Below the pieces are notes generated by a model, which searched no databases, was not told where the DNA came from, and was given only the letters and a program-made list of their open reading frames with translations. Source: AC-32 sp963821495 (lineage in GTDB: Bacteria; Actinomycetota; Thermoleophilia; Gaiellales; Gaiellaceae). From it: 64,000 bases of DNA. The position numbers were made by a program, and so were the translations under genes. Below are positions 34,740 through 43,076 of this stretch, one piece after another. Location of the stretch: positions 1,612,001-1,676,000 of the forward strand of contig CAWGEA010000003.1 in NCBI GenBank assembly GCA_963821495.1, given 5' to 3'. Position 1 is the first letter of the stretch. Each line of letters begins with the position of its first letter.

Positions 34740-35933
34740 TCAGGCGCGCATTGCCCTGTGCAGCCGGACGGGCCGCGGGATTCCCTTGAGAGCGACGTCA
34801 CCGACAAGCTCGAACGCGATCGAATAGGCGCTTGCCGCAGCCTCGCGTGCCTGCTCGCTCACGAGCACCTGGCGCGGGCCGGCGTAGTCCGCGATCCGCG
34901 ATGCGACGTTCACCGTCCTCCCGAAGTAGTCGCCTTCCTGCACCACGACGGGACCGGCATTGATCCCGACGCGTGCAGGCGCTGAAGTCGCTCGCTCCGC
35001 TTCCTCGACCAGGTCGAGCCCGCTGACGACCGCGGCCGAAGGGTCGGCGAAGTGCATCATCACGCCATCGCCGAGCCACTTGATCGGCCGTCCGCCATGC
35101 CCGACGGCGATGTCCTGCACGACGTCAGCCACGCCGGCCGCGACCTCGGCTGCGGCTTCGTCTCCGCGCTCTTCGGCGAGCGCGGTGTATCCCGAGAGGT
35201 CGAGGAAGGCAATCGCGGGCAGCTGCCGTGGCTGGCGCGGCGCGATCCCACGTTCGTCCATGAAGCCTTCGGTCAGCGAGACGAGGTACTCGACGAGGAT
35301 CCGCTCGCGGTGTCGGGCCTGGAGCCAGGGAGTGAGGCGGCTGATGAGATACGTGTAGGCGCCGCCCGTCTCGTAGACCAGCGCGTCCTTCTCCTCGTCA
35401 GGCAGCGACGATGCGCCGACTCGCTCGCGGACGGCGCGGTCGAAGAACTGGATGCCGGCGGCGACGAGCCGTTGGATGCTGCCGCCATAGAGACGAGCGA
35501 AGCGCGAGAGGTCATCATCGCTCGCCAGCTCGAGCGTCTGCAGGACGAGAATCAAGATCTCGGCGTCCTCTGAGCGGACACGATCATCGGCGCCCGGCGC
35601 GATGCCGAACTCGCTGCTGAGCCGCCGCACGAGCTCGCGCGATCTTCCGACCTCGGACGCGAGCTGCCCGTAGCTCGTGGTGATCGGGGCCGGCTCCGGC
35701 ATGAACAGCCCCAGGGGGAAGGACAGCTGCCCGCTCCGGACCCCGCGCGCGACATCTTCAACCGAGATGCCGGCTGCTTCGAACCCCGCCATCAGACGAA
35801 CGACGTGCACCTGAGACGAGTCGAATCGCTCTTCGTCGTCGGGCTGCAGGATCTCGAGCTCGATCAACCGCTGAACCTGCTCGAGCGGGCACGGAACGAG
35901 GCCGGCTAGCTCTTCCGCCGAGATCGTCGGCAC
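34740..35933 (-). CDS. MerR-type HTH fused to a class III nucleotidyl cyclase
   Basis: 397 residues from a GTG with an AAGGAGGAG site 8 bases upstream. Residues 1-70 are a MerR-like winged helix (SAEELAGLVPCPLEQVQRLI, FDSSQVHVVRLMAGFEAAGI). A central helical region of about 150 residues follows. The C-terminal cyclase domain has metal-binding Asp residues in AFLDLSGYTALAEERGDE and WLGDGVMMHF, and the Asn/Arg transition-state pair in YFGRTVNVASRIADYAGP. It should make cAMP or cGMP. The DNA-binding-like N-terminus could instead be a sensor module. Confidence 0.85.
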   Translation of the reverse strand: MPTISAEELAGLVPCPLEQVQRLIELEILQPDDEERFDSSQVHVVRLMAGFEAAGISVEDVARGVRSGQLSFPLGLFMPEPAPITTSYGQLASEVGRSRELVRRLSSEFGIAPGADDRVRSEDAEILILVLQTLELASDDDLSRFARLYGGSIQRLVAAGIQFFDRAVRERVGASSLPDEEKDALVYETGGAYTYLISRLTPWLQARHRERILVEYLVSLTEGFMDERGIAPRQPRQLPAIAFLDLSGYTALAEERGDEAAAEVAAGVADVVQDIAVGHGGRPIKWLGDGVMMHFADPSAAVVSGLDLVEEAERATSAPARVGINAGPVVVQEGDYFGRTVNVASRIADYAGPRQVLVSEQAREAAASAYSIAFELVGDVALKGIPRPVRLHRAMRA

Positions 35934-36067
35934 AGTCGAACTCCTCCTTAACCGCTCAAGCGAAGCAGAGCCGGCCTTGCGAGCTGCGGGTACGAGCTGC
36001 CAGCCGGCTCGACCGAGCATCTGCCACCCTGCCCCAATGGGAGTCGCGAAGCGTAGTCGACCGCACC

Positions 36068-36697
36068 GTGACACGGGACACTGCTCCCCTGAGACGGAGT
36101 GTTCTCGAAAACGTTGAGCACCAACCAACGCCCTTTCGTGATCTCGCGGTGACCGACGCCGAGCTACTCGCCCGCTCCGAGGCCCTGCAGGCGGAGGCAC
36201 GCGACTTTCTCGTCGCTCACCACGTGGAGGAGAGGCTTCGCGCGGCCGGTTCGGTCCTGCTGGTGGGGAGCTACGTCACCGGCCTGATGGTGTGGCGTGA
36301 CCTCGACGTCTGCGTCGACGCAGCAGGCCTCGGACGGGCGGAGGCGTGGGAGCTCGTGCGCCCGTTCGTCCTCGAAGCGGAACGAGTGCGCTACGAGGAC
36401 ATCGAGGAGCCGGGCGACTGCCGCCACTACTTCGTGCTCCTCCTGGACGGGTGGAAGCTCGACCTCTCGCTCTTCAGGGATGGCATCCCGCCCGAGGTGG
36501 AGGCGTTTCAGGACGAGCTGTGCCGTCGCCTCGACGACGAGACCCGTCTGGCGATTCTTCGCCTGAAGCAGCTCTGGCACCGCCGACCGGAATACCCCGG
36601 GGTCGTCGGCGGGTTCGAGATCTGCGAAGCCGTCCTTTCCGGGGTGCGCACCAACGACGAGCTCGAGGCCCACCTCCGGCGGCGCGGGCTCCTCTAG
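36068..36697 (+). CDS. Nucleotidyltransferase-fold protein
   Basis: 209 residues, GTG start. LLVGSYVTGLMVWRDLDVCV gives the G-S-x(n)-D-x-D core of the nucleotidyltransferase superfamily. A third acidic strand lies in GWKLDLSLFRDG. The C-terminal helical half is family-specific. No partner toxin, HEPN protein or ribosomal target gene is adjacent, so the substrate is unknown. Confidence 0.75.
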   Translation: MTRDTAPLRRSVLENVEHQPTPFRDLAVTDAELLARSEALQAEARDFLVAHHVEERLRAAGSVLLVGSYVTGLMVWRDLDVCVDAAGLGRAEAWELVRPFVLEAERVRYEDIEEPGDCRHYFVLLLDGWKLDLSLFRDGIPPEVEAFQDELCRRLDDETRLAILRLKQLWHRRPEYPGVVGGFEICEAVLSGVRTNDELEAHLRRRGLL

Positions 36698-36706
36698 GCG
36701 TTCAGG

Positions 36707-37228
36707 TCAATACGCGAAGCTCACGGTGCCGGACACTCTTGCTTTGTAGGCGACACAGCGACCGAGGAGCCGGTGCCGGTAGTGCGTCAATGTCACGCGG
36801 AACTTGCCGCTGCCATTCGACGTCGTCGGTGTCAAGACACTCCGCAGCGTGTCGGCGACCAGGTACTTCTGGTTGGTGCAGTTTGCTCCGCGGTCGAGCG
36901 TGGTGATCTGCCCTCCGTGGTGGCTGAAGGTCCCGACCACGGCATCGACCGACGTGCCTGGACCACGGACCGTCATCGCAAACGAGCCGCCGTTGACGTA
37001 GGTCGGAACGGAGCCGAGCCTGTCGTGCTTGACGGTCGCGTTCCAGTAGGCCGTCCCGCCTGCGTCTCCACTGCTGCTGCCGGCGAAGGAGCCGACGGTC
37101 GAGGTGAAGGCGTACTCGTAGCCGATGATCTTGAAGCTCGTCGAGACGGGCTCGGACGAGGCAGTTGCGGGAAGCGCCGCTGCCAGGAACGCGACGCAGA
37201 CAATCAGTATCGACCGCCGGATCCTCAT
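36707..37228 (-). CDS. Small secreted protein of unknown function
   Basis: 173 residues with a signal peptide (MRIRRSILIVCVAFLAAALP). The mature chain is beta-rich with two Cys residues and the repeated pattern G-T-x-Y/F. It probably forms a secreted beta-sandwich. I recognise no family. The stop is 10 bases from the convergent nucleotidyltransferase-like gene. Confidence 0.65.
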   Translation of the reverse strand: MRIRRSILIVCVAFLAAALPATASSEPVSTSFKIIGYEYAFTSTVGSFAGSSSGDAGGTAYWNATVKHDRLGSVPTYVNGGSFAMTVRGPGTSVDAVVGTFSHHGGQITTLDRGANCTNQKYLVADTLRSVLTPTTSNGSGKFRVTLTHYRHRLLGRCVAYKARVSGTVSFAY

Positions 37229-37452
37229 GGTGTCACGGATTAGACCACCCTCGCATGCGCGAAGTTAGGAGCGTGGGTGCCGGCGTCCGCTCAAGGGTGG
37301 GCTCGTGCGCGTCCGCCGTTTCCAGCTTGGAGGCCGGATGGCTCCACGAGCTTGTCGCTCTCTTAGCGACGCGGGAGGCGCGCCACGCGTTTCGGCTGGC
37401 CGTTCAGTCCCGGGCGTGATTCAGTTGCTTCAACTCGATTTGGGAGGCAACG

Positions 37453-37854
37453 ATGAGCGTTTCCGGCAATACGGGACCTGTAGGCCAGCCGCGCGGGATC
37501 GGCTTCGGGATTCTCCTGTTCATCGTCACGCTCGGCTTCTACGGCTGGTACTGGGTCTACAAGACCGAGGAGGAGATGAAGCAGCACACCGGCGACGGAC
37601 TCGGCGGAGTGCTCGGTCTCGTCATCTGGATCCTTCTCAGCCCTGTGATGGCGTTCGTGATCCCGTCGGAGGTCGGGAAGATGTACGAGAAGGACGGGCA
37701 GCGGCCGCCGTTTACGGGCTGGACGGGCCTCTGGCTCTTCCCGTTCGGCATCTTCATCATCCCGGCTTTCGTCTGGTTCGTGAAGGTGCAGGAAGCCCTC
37801 AACCAGTACTGGGAAGGGAAAGCGCCGGAGGCGGTTCCTGCAGCTCCTGCCTGA
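37453..37854 (+). CDS. DUF4234 domain membrane protein
   Basis: 133 residues. PRGIGFGILLFIVTLGFYGW, YWVYKTEEEMKQHTGDG and a second and third helix (LGLVIWILLSPVMAFVIPSE, LWLFPFGIFIIPAFVWFVKV) match the DUF4234 family of small integral membrane proteins. Function is unknown. Confidence 0.8.
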   Translation: MSVSGNTGPVGQPRGIGFGILLFIVTLGFYGWYWVYKTEEEMKQHTGDGLGGVLGLVIWILLSPVMAFVIPSEVGKMYEKDGQRPPFTGWTGLWLFPFGIFIIPAFVWFVKVQEALNQYWEGKAPEAVPAAPA

Positions 37855-38201
37855 CCGCGGAACCGGCGGCTCAACGTCACCGGCAGAGCCCCCTACGCGA
37901 TCGAGCTCCACCCGATTCTCGACCTCGCCTGCCTGTCCTAAGTGCGGAGGGCCGGGCGGCGAGCCGAACGCCAGGCGCTTTCGCTGCGCGACCCGACCCA
38001 GGGTCACGGTACGCGTTGCGCCCGCCGACTAGTGTCCGTTTCGGCCATGACCTGCAGCGTCTACGCAGCCTCCCGATAGCCGACCCCAGTGAGAGCAGCG
38101 AGCGAGGAGGCGGCCAGTGCGGCCTCCTCGATGGTCGCCTCGGGATCTTCTTCCAGTGCGAGTACGATCGTGGAGTTGCCCCTCGATGGAGGACGGCTTC
38201 G
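37855..38201 (+). other. 347-bp gap with a zinc-ribbon-like open stretch
   Basis: No gene can be supported. Continuing in the frame of the DUF4234 gene beyond its stop, the sequence stays open to 38031 and reads LDLACPKCGGPGGEPNARRF then RC, a possible half zinc ribbon. It may be an eroded 3' extension or chance. The last 20 bases carry the ribosome site (GGAGG) of the peptidase gene. Confidence 0.35.
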
Positions 38202-40391
38202 TTGCTCATCGCAACAGCGGCGCGTGTGGCTTCATCGCAGCTGCGGATTCAGCTGCTCGGACTGGCTGTCTTCCTCGCGCTTGGCAGCCCAGCTTCGGCA
38301 AGTGTGCCTCAGCCGTCCTCGCTCCGCGTGCCGGACTTCGCCCCCGACCACGTCCTCGTCGGCTTCGAGACTGGAACTCCGCCAACAGTCGAGCGCTCGA
38401 TCGAAGCGTCCATCGGCGCGCGCGAGCGCGCACTAGGCGGAGCAGGTACGCATCTCCTTCAGGTCGCGCCTGGGCACGTGCTGAGTACGGTTGAGGCCCT
38501 CCAACAGCACGCCAGCGTTCGCTACGCCGAGCCAGACTGGGTGCTTGCCGCCGACCAGATTCCGAACGACCTGGGCCTCGGTAACCAGTGGGGCCTGCTC
38601 AACACCGGGCAGACGATCGTCGTCAACCAGGACACGACAATCGCCGGGACGCCCGGGGCAGACATCAAGGCCACCGCAGCCTGGGACGTCACAACAGGGA
38701 CAGCGTGGGACCCAGTCACGAACCCGGCGGCGCCGGTCGTCGGGGTGGTCGATACCGGCGTCTACTACAACCACCCGGATCTGGCTCCAAACATGTGGGC
38801 AGATCCGCTGCCGTTCGACTTCAAGTACACCTACACAGACAGCGGGGGCACTCTTCACACCGACACCACCTGTCCGGAGGGCTCGTACGGCTGGGATTCG
38901 ATCCGCCACCTCTGCGACCCCTACGACCCCGCAGCGCCCCCTTGGCACGGGTCGATGATCAGCGGAGTCATCGGGGCGAAGGGAAACAATTCAAACGGCA
39001 TCGCGGGAGTCAACTGGAGCGTCCGGCTCATGGGTTTACGTTGGGACCGGAACGGGTGCCTGTGCGGGTATACGTCGCAGACGATCGAGGCGATCGAGTA
39101 CGCGGTGCAGGCAAAACGGATCTGGGACAGCGGCGACACAGCCGCCGGGATCGCTCCACATACTCAGGGCGCGAACGTCCGCGTCCTCAGCAACTCGTAC
39201 GGTTGCTGCTACCCGGTCACCACGGGCACCGGGAAACTCCCGTACGACCCGGCCTTGCTCGATGAGGTCCGGAAGGCAGGCGACGCGAATATCCTCTTCG
39301 TCGCCTCGGGCGGAAACAGCTCGTACGACATCGACCCGCCCAACTACTCGCACGGGCACTACCCCTGCAGCTTCGACAACGCAAACACCTTCGGTACCTA
39401 CGATGCGGGCACGGGCAGCTTCGAGCCAGACATGTTCGAGCAGTCTCTCGGGCCGGCAAAAAACGTCATCTGCGTTGCGTCGAGCGACTACGACGACCAG
39501 CGCTCGAGCTTCTCGAACTGGGGGCCGCGCACGATTCAGCTCGCCGCTCCAGGCACATACATCTACTCGACGAACCAGCTCGGCTCCTACAGCTTCGCCG
39601 CAGGCACGTCGCTTTCGACGCCGTTCGTCTCGGGCGTTGCCGCCCTGCTCCTCTCCCTGCGACCGGACCTCGACGTGGTCGCGCTCAAGCACGCGCTCGT
39701 CGGCACCTACGCGCAGGAGTCGACTCCATACACAGGCTGCCCTTGTGGCTACCGAGGGGGCGGCGCCGTCGACCAACTCCCCGCCTTCGACGGCCTGCTC
39801 AGCACAGGCGGCGGCCGCCTCGATGCCTGTAAGGCGATTCCGGGATGCGGGGCTGACTTCGCGCTCGTTGCCTTGCCTACAGGCCGACCTGTGACGCGAG
39901 GCGGCAGCACAAGCTACACGGTCACGATCGCCCCGAGCAACGGCTTTACCGGCCCCGTCAGTCTGAGCCAGAGCGGACTCCCAGCCAGTGCGACCGCCTC
40001 CTTCAGCCCGAATCCTGCGACCTCCTCGTCGACGCTCTCGGTCACCACGACTGGGGCGACTGCCACCGGCTCGTTCCCAGTGACCATCGCCGGCACAAGC
40101 GGCAGCCTCACGCACTCGGCGACTGTCACGCTTGTCATACAGGCGCCACCTCCACCGGCGCCACTTCCGCCCCCACCGCCGGTCAGATGCCACGTTCCGG
40201 CGGTGAAGGGAAAACAGCTCGCAATCGCGCGAAGGCGCATCAAGAAGGCGCACTGCGCAGTCGGCGCGATCCGCTACGCCCGCTCGAAGAAGAAGCGAGG
40301 GCTCGTAATTGCCCAAAGACCGCCGGCGGGACGCACGTTGCCCAAGGCGGCGCGAGTGAACCTCGTGGTCAGCCGCGGCCGCAAGCACTAA
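38202..40391 (+). CDS. Secreted subtilisin-like serine peptidase (S8) with C-terminal PASTA domain
   Basis: About 729 residues from a TTG at 38202 behind a GGAGG site. A signal peptide (LLGLAVFLALGSPASAS) and an inhibitor-like propeptide (HVLVGFETGTPPTVERSIEA) lead into the S8 domain: Asp in VVGVVDTGVYYNHPDLAP, His in PPWHGSMISGVIGAKG and Ser in AAGTSLSTPFVSGVAAL. An Ig-like domain (YTVTIAPSNGFTGPVSLSQS) and a Pro-rich linker follow. A PASTA domain (VPAVKGKQLAIARRRIKKAH) ends the protein. PASTA domains bind peptidoglycan, so the enzyme is probably wall-attached. Cys-rich inserts are unusual. Confidence 0.88.
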   Translation: MLIATAARVASSQLRIQLLGLAVFLALGSPASASVPQPSSLRVPDFAPDHVLVGFETGTPPTVERSIEASIGARERALGGAGTHLLQVAPGHVLSTVEALQQHASVRYAEPDWVLAADQIPNDLGLGNQWGLLNTGQTIVVNQDTTIAGTPGADIKATAAWDVTTGTAWDPVTNPAAPVVGVVDTGVYYNHPDLAPNMWADPLPFDFKYTYTDSGGTLHTDTTCPEGSYGWDSIRHLCDPYDPAAPPWHGSMISGVIGAKGNNSNGIAGVNWSVRLMGLRWDRNGCLCGYTSQTIEAIEYAVQAKRIWDSGDTAAGIAPHTQGANVRVLSNSYGCCYPVTTGTGKLPYDPALLDEVRKAGDANILFVASGGNSSYDIDPPNYSHGHYPCSFDNANTFGTYDAGTGSFEPDMFEQSLGPAKNVICVASSDYDDQRSSFSNWGPRTIQLAAPGTYIYSTNQLGSYSFAAGTSLSTPFVSGVAALLLSLRPDLDVVALKHALVGTYAQESTPYTGCPCGYRGGGAVDQLPAFDGLLSTGGGRLDACKAIPGCGADFALVALPTGRPVTRGGSTSYTVTIAPSNGFTGPVSLSQSGLPASATASFSPNPATSSSTLSVTTTGATATGSFPVTIAGTSGSLTHSATVTLVIQAPPPPAPLPPPPPVRCHVPAVKGKQLAIARRRIKKAHCAVGAIRYARSKKKRGLVIAQRPPAGRTLPKAARVNLVVSRGRKH

Positions 40392-40395
40392 GGGC

Positions 40396-40473
40396 TTGAG
40401 GCTCTTTAACGGGACGCCGACGCTCCAGCAGGCGTGGAAGGCCGAGCTCGCCTACAAGCGCAAGTACGGCTGA
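40396..40473 (+). pseudogene. Short orphan C-terminal gene fragment
   Basis: A TTG-started 25-codon stretch reads RLFNGTPTLQQAWKAELAYK and ends RKYG, with the compact composition of a real protein C-terminus. Nothing upstream extends it, because the peptidase gene ends 5 bases before. I interpret it as the tail of a lost gene. Confidence 0.3.
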
Positions 40474-40529
40474 CCGCTCTGGCGAGAGGACGCTCGCCGA
40501 ATCCACGTTCACAGCGCCTGGCTGCGCTG

Positions 40530-41501
40530 TTAGGACTGCCGGAGTTCTAGGACAGCACCCGTAACGGTTGCGGTTGGTCGAAAGCCGATCGACTCGTTGA
40601 GGTGCCGCATGACGGTGTTTTCTTCTGCGTTCGAGGTTGAGACGACCTCGACCTCGGGATGATCGGCTCGGAGTCGCCGGAGCGACTCCAGCTTCACGGC
40701 CCGTGCGAGGCCCAGTCCGCGCAGAGCCGCGACCGTCCCGGTGTCGTCGGTGAAGCCCAGTTTCGAGCCGCGCGAGACGCGGAGCTCGGTGAATGCACCT
40801 ACCCGGCAGTGGTCGTCCATGGCGACGGTCAGCCGCATCTCACGATCGCGGCGCATGAGCGACTCCTCGGATGCCCGCACGCTCTCGCCTGATCCGCTCG
40901 GAATCTCCATTCCCTCCGGGCCGGGAGCATCGTCCATTGCCGCTCGCGCTTCCACGTACGCGGTGAGGTGCTCGTCAGGGACGCGCTCGAGCCAGGTGAT
41001 GAGCTGGAACCCCTCGGGGATGCGCGGCTCCGGTAGGTCTGCCGCACGCAGGTCGACCACGGACCGCACGACCCGGTCCTCGGCTACGGCTCCGACGTGT
41101 GCGGCGAAGCCGGCGCCCGCGGCCGCCGCGTAGCTGCCTCGCAGCGCCCTTACCTCGAGCTGGCGCGCACGCTCGAGCACCCCTGCGAGAAGGGCACTCC
41201 CCAGGCCGCGCCGTCGCTTCGCAGGCGCGACGAGAAGGTGGAGAAAGGCCGCCGTCGGCCCGTGCACGTAGAGAGACGCTGATCCGCGGTCGGCGAGCCA
41301 GTGGCAGCTCGTGCGCGTCGTCGGCTGATAGCGGTAGAAGGCGATGACCTCCTCCGCCCCTCGCACGGGTTCTCCTGGTTGAAGCTCGTCGTGGCAGGCG
41401 ACCTCAATCGCGTGAAAGCGCGCGAGGACTTCATCTGGCGCCGCGTGCGCGTCTACCTCCGCGATCTCGATCGGCTCGCTCAAAGGCTTTCGTCCTGCCA
41501 C
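40530..41501 (-). CDS. Two-domain GNAT family N-acetyltransferase
   Basis: 323 residues. The N-terminal GNAT core has FLHLLVAPAKRRRGLGSALL (R-R-x-G-L-G loop). The C-terminal repeat has DDTGTVAALRGLGLARAVKL and ENTVMRHLNESIGFRPTATV. The pair resembles MshD/Eis-like double GNATs, but the mycothiol synthase signature is not convincing. The substrate is unknown. Confidence 0.82.
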   Translation of the reverse strand: MAGRKPLSEPIEIAEVDAHAAPDEVLARFHAIEVACHDELQPGEPVRGAEEVIAFYRYQPTTRTSCHWLADRGSASLYVHGPTAAFLHLLVAPAKRRRGLGSALLAGVLERARQLEVRALRGSYAAAAGAGFAAHVGAVAEDRVVRSVVDLRAADLPEPRIPEGFQLITWLERVPDEHLTAYVEARAAMDDAPGPEGMEIPSGSGESVRASEESLMRRDREMRLTVAMDDHCRVGAFTELRVSRGSKLGFTDDTGTVAALRGLGLARAVKLESLRRLRADHPEVEVVSTSNAEENTVMRHLNESIGFRPTATVTGAVLELRQS

Positions 41502-41540
41502 AGATGAGGATCAAACACAAACGGAACGGCAGCCGCGCAC

Positions 41541-41573
41541 GGGGATCTAGCCCGCGCACTCGCCCAGGCGAAC
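41541..41573 (+). repeat. Cassette repeat, degraded copy B
   Basis: GGGGATCTAG followed by CCCGCGCACTCGCCCAGGCG keeps the order of the consensus with several substitutions. It lies just before the 3' end of the small remnant gene on the minus strand, the position relative to a minus-strand gene seen for intact copies. Confidence 0.5.
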
Positions 41574-41581
41574 CTCCGGAC

Positions 41582-41716
41582 TCACGCAAGCTGCTTGATC
41601 AGCGCCAAGAGTTCTTCGCGGCGATAGCCGTGCTTGCGCGCAAAGTCGATGAGCTCCAGCGTTCGTGCGATCACAGCACCGGCCTCCGGTCGTCCGTCCG
41701 CAGGCAGCTGGCTCAC
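41582..41716 (-). CDS. Small protein or 3' remnant (44 aa)
   Basis: From a GTG at 41716 the peptide ends with GAVIARTLELIDFARKHGYR then REELLALIKQLA, an amphipathic two-helix composition that looks genuinely coding. A stop lies three codons upstream of the GTG, so it is either a very small protein or the truncated tail of a larger one. It occupies the interval between repeats B and C. Confidence 0.4.
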   Translation of the reverse strand: MSQLPADGRPEAGAVIARTLELIDFARKHGYRREELLALIKQLA

Positions 41717-41836
41717 AGCCGCACGTCACGACTTCTCAAGGGTGGCTCAGCGTCGCGTGTTTGGTCTCGGCTCTTGGAGCGGTCGGACTCGTGCGTGGCC
41801 TGTTGAGGCTCTAAGGGCGTCTTCCTAGGTACTGCT

Positions 41837-41870
41837 TCTGGTGACATTCCCGCACGCTGGCCCAGGCGAC
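41837..41870 (+). repeat. Cassette repeat C
   Basis: Clear copy with GTGACATTCC and CGCACGCTGGCCCAGGCGAC. The methyltransferase gene's stop lies 45 bases downstream on the minus strand. Confidence 0.9.
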
Positions 41871-41915
41871 GGCGACCTATTCGGCGGAGAGAATGCCGTC
41901 GTTGGCAAGGCACGA

Positions 41916-42674
41916 CTACGCGAGCCCTCGTGCTGCCCAGGCGTGCGCTGTCAACAGGAATGGTGCCGTAGGGAGTTTCTCGCGACAGCGTTCCCGGAGC
42001 TGGGCTTGTCGCGCGGGATCGAGTCCGGCGATATAGCTTCCGGCAGGTCCGACGCCGAGCGTCAACGGCTCCCACCATTCTTCGAAGCTCGAATGCTCGA
42101 CGCGGATCGAGTGAGCCGCCTCCTCGACCTCCCGCAGTCCGGCGGCCTCGAACAACTCCCCAAGATGGCCCTCGCGAACGCCTGCGAGGTGGGACTCGTC
42201 CACAAGCTCGGGGTCGAGCTCGCGTGCTGCATCCCAGAGCACGCTGACCGGACCTCTGCCGCCGGCGTAGTCCCAGACCGACGCCGCCACGACACCGCGC
42301 TTCCGAGTCACACGCACCATCTCCTCCACTCCCACCGTGGGGTTCTCCATGAGGAGGACGACGAGCTGCGCCAGGGTCGCGTCGAACACCGCGTCCTGGA
42401 ACGGCAACTGCTCGGCGGCTGCTCGCCGCACGTCGACGCCAGGATGCCGCTCCTCCGCCGCCGCGACGAAAGGCTCCGATGGATCGACTGCAGATACCGC
42501 GGGCGCACCGAGTCGTTTGACCAACTCGGCGGTCAATGCGCCCGGGCCACATCCGACGTCGAGCACCCGTTGTCCCGCGGAGACCGCTGCGAAATCGGCG
42601 AGCTGAGGCGCAAGCAGTAGCGAGTACCTGCCCATGTAGCTGTCGTACGCGCCGGGGCTGACGGTGAAGCTCAC
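41916..42674 (-). CDS. SAM-dependent class I methyltransferase
   Basis: About 252 residues from a GTG at 42674, chosen because family members begin close to SPGAYDSYMGRYS. VLDVGCGPGALTAELVKRLG is motif I, VSAVDPSEPFVAAAEERHPG motif II and FDATLAQLVVLLMENP the substrate-side loop. This is a UbiE/Methyltransf_11 type enzyme. The substrate is unknown. It shares its interval with the small membrane protein, back to back. Confidence 0.85.
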   Translation of the reverse strand: MSFTVSPGAYDSYMGRYSLLLAPQLADFAAVSAGQRVLDVGCGPGALTAELVKRLGAPAVSAVDPSEPFVAAAEERHPGVDVRRAAAEQLPFQDAVFDATLAQLVVLLMENPTVGVEEMVRVTRKRGVVAASVWDYAGGRGPVSVLWDAARELDPELVDESHLAGVREGHLGELFEAAGLREVEEAAHSIRVEHSSFEEWWEPLTLGVGPAGSYIAGLDPARQAQLRERCREKLPTAPFLLTAHAWAARGLA

Positions 42675-42701
42675 CGGCAGGACGCTAACGCCTCTGAAGC
42701 C

Positions 42702-42950
42702 ATGTCGGGGCTCGGGTGGATTGCATCGCTTCTGCTCGTCGCTGCAACGCTCTTCTTCGCCGTCGTGGCCGCGACGAGCAGCGGTCATCTAGGTGGGCTG
42801 CCCTACCTCTATAGCGGGGTGGCGCTGATCTTGGCCTCCTTCGTCGTCGCGGTCAGCACGCTGCGAACGTCACGACGGAAGGTTCGCGAAGCCGAACGGA
42901 AGCCCCCAGTCCCACGAGCCCAGCGACGCGCGGTAACGACCGTCCCGTAG
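42702..42950 (+). CDS. Small two-helix membrane protein
   Basis: 82 residues: helix 1 is ASLLLVAATLFFAVVAATSS and helix 2 is YSGVALILASFVVAVSTL. A basic cytoplasmic tail follows (TSRRKVREAERKPPVPRAQR). No family is recognised. The stop is 6 bases before repeat D. Confidence 0.6.
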   Translation: MSGLGWIASLLLVAATLFFAVVAATSSGHLGGLPYLYSGVALILASFVVAVSTLRTSRRKVREAERKPPVPRAQRRAVTTVP

Positions 42951-42955
42951 TCGCG

Positions 42956-42989
42956 TCGGGGGACATTCCCGCACGCTGGCCCAGGCGAG
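42956..42989 (+). repeat. Cassette repeat D
   Basis: Clear copy: TCGGGGGACATTCC and CGCACGCTGGCCCAGGCGAG. It separates the small membrane protein from the GNAT at 43077. Confidence 0.9.
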
Positions 42990-43076
42990 GCTGATGCGCG
43001 CGCGGTTTGTCCTGGAAACGCCATCGCCGCCACGGAAGCCCTGTTAGCGTCGGCGCAACCTGCGACCCGCCGGACC

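Noticed and set aside
34486..34827. Plus-strand reading frame of about 113 codons upstream of the cyclase stop
   Set aside because: No motif, no ribosome site, and it overlaps the cyclase gene; not supported.
38031..38110. Possible tRNA or small RNA between the DUF4234 gene and the peptidase gene
   Set aside because: No cloverleaf or other convincing fold could be drawn.
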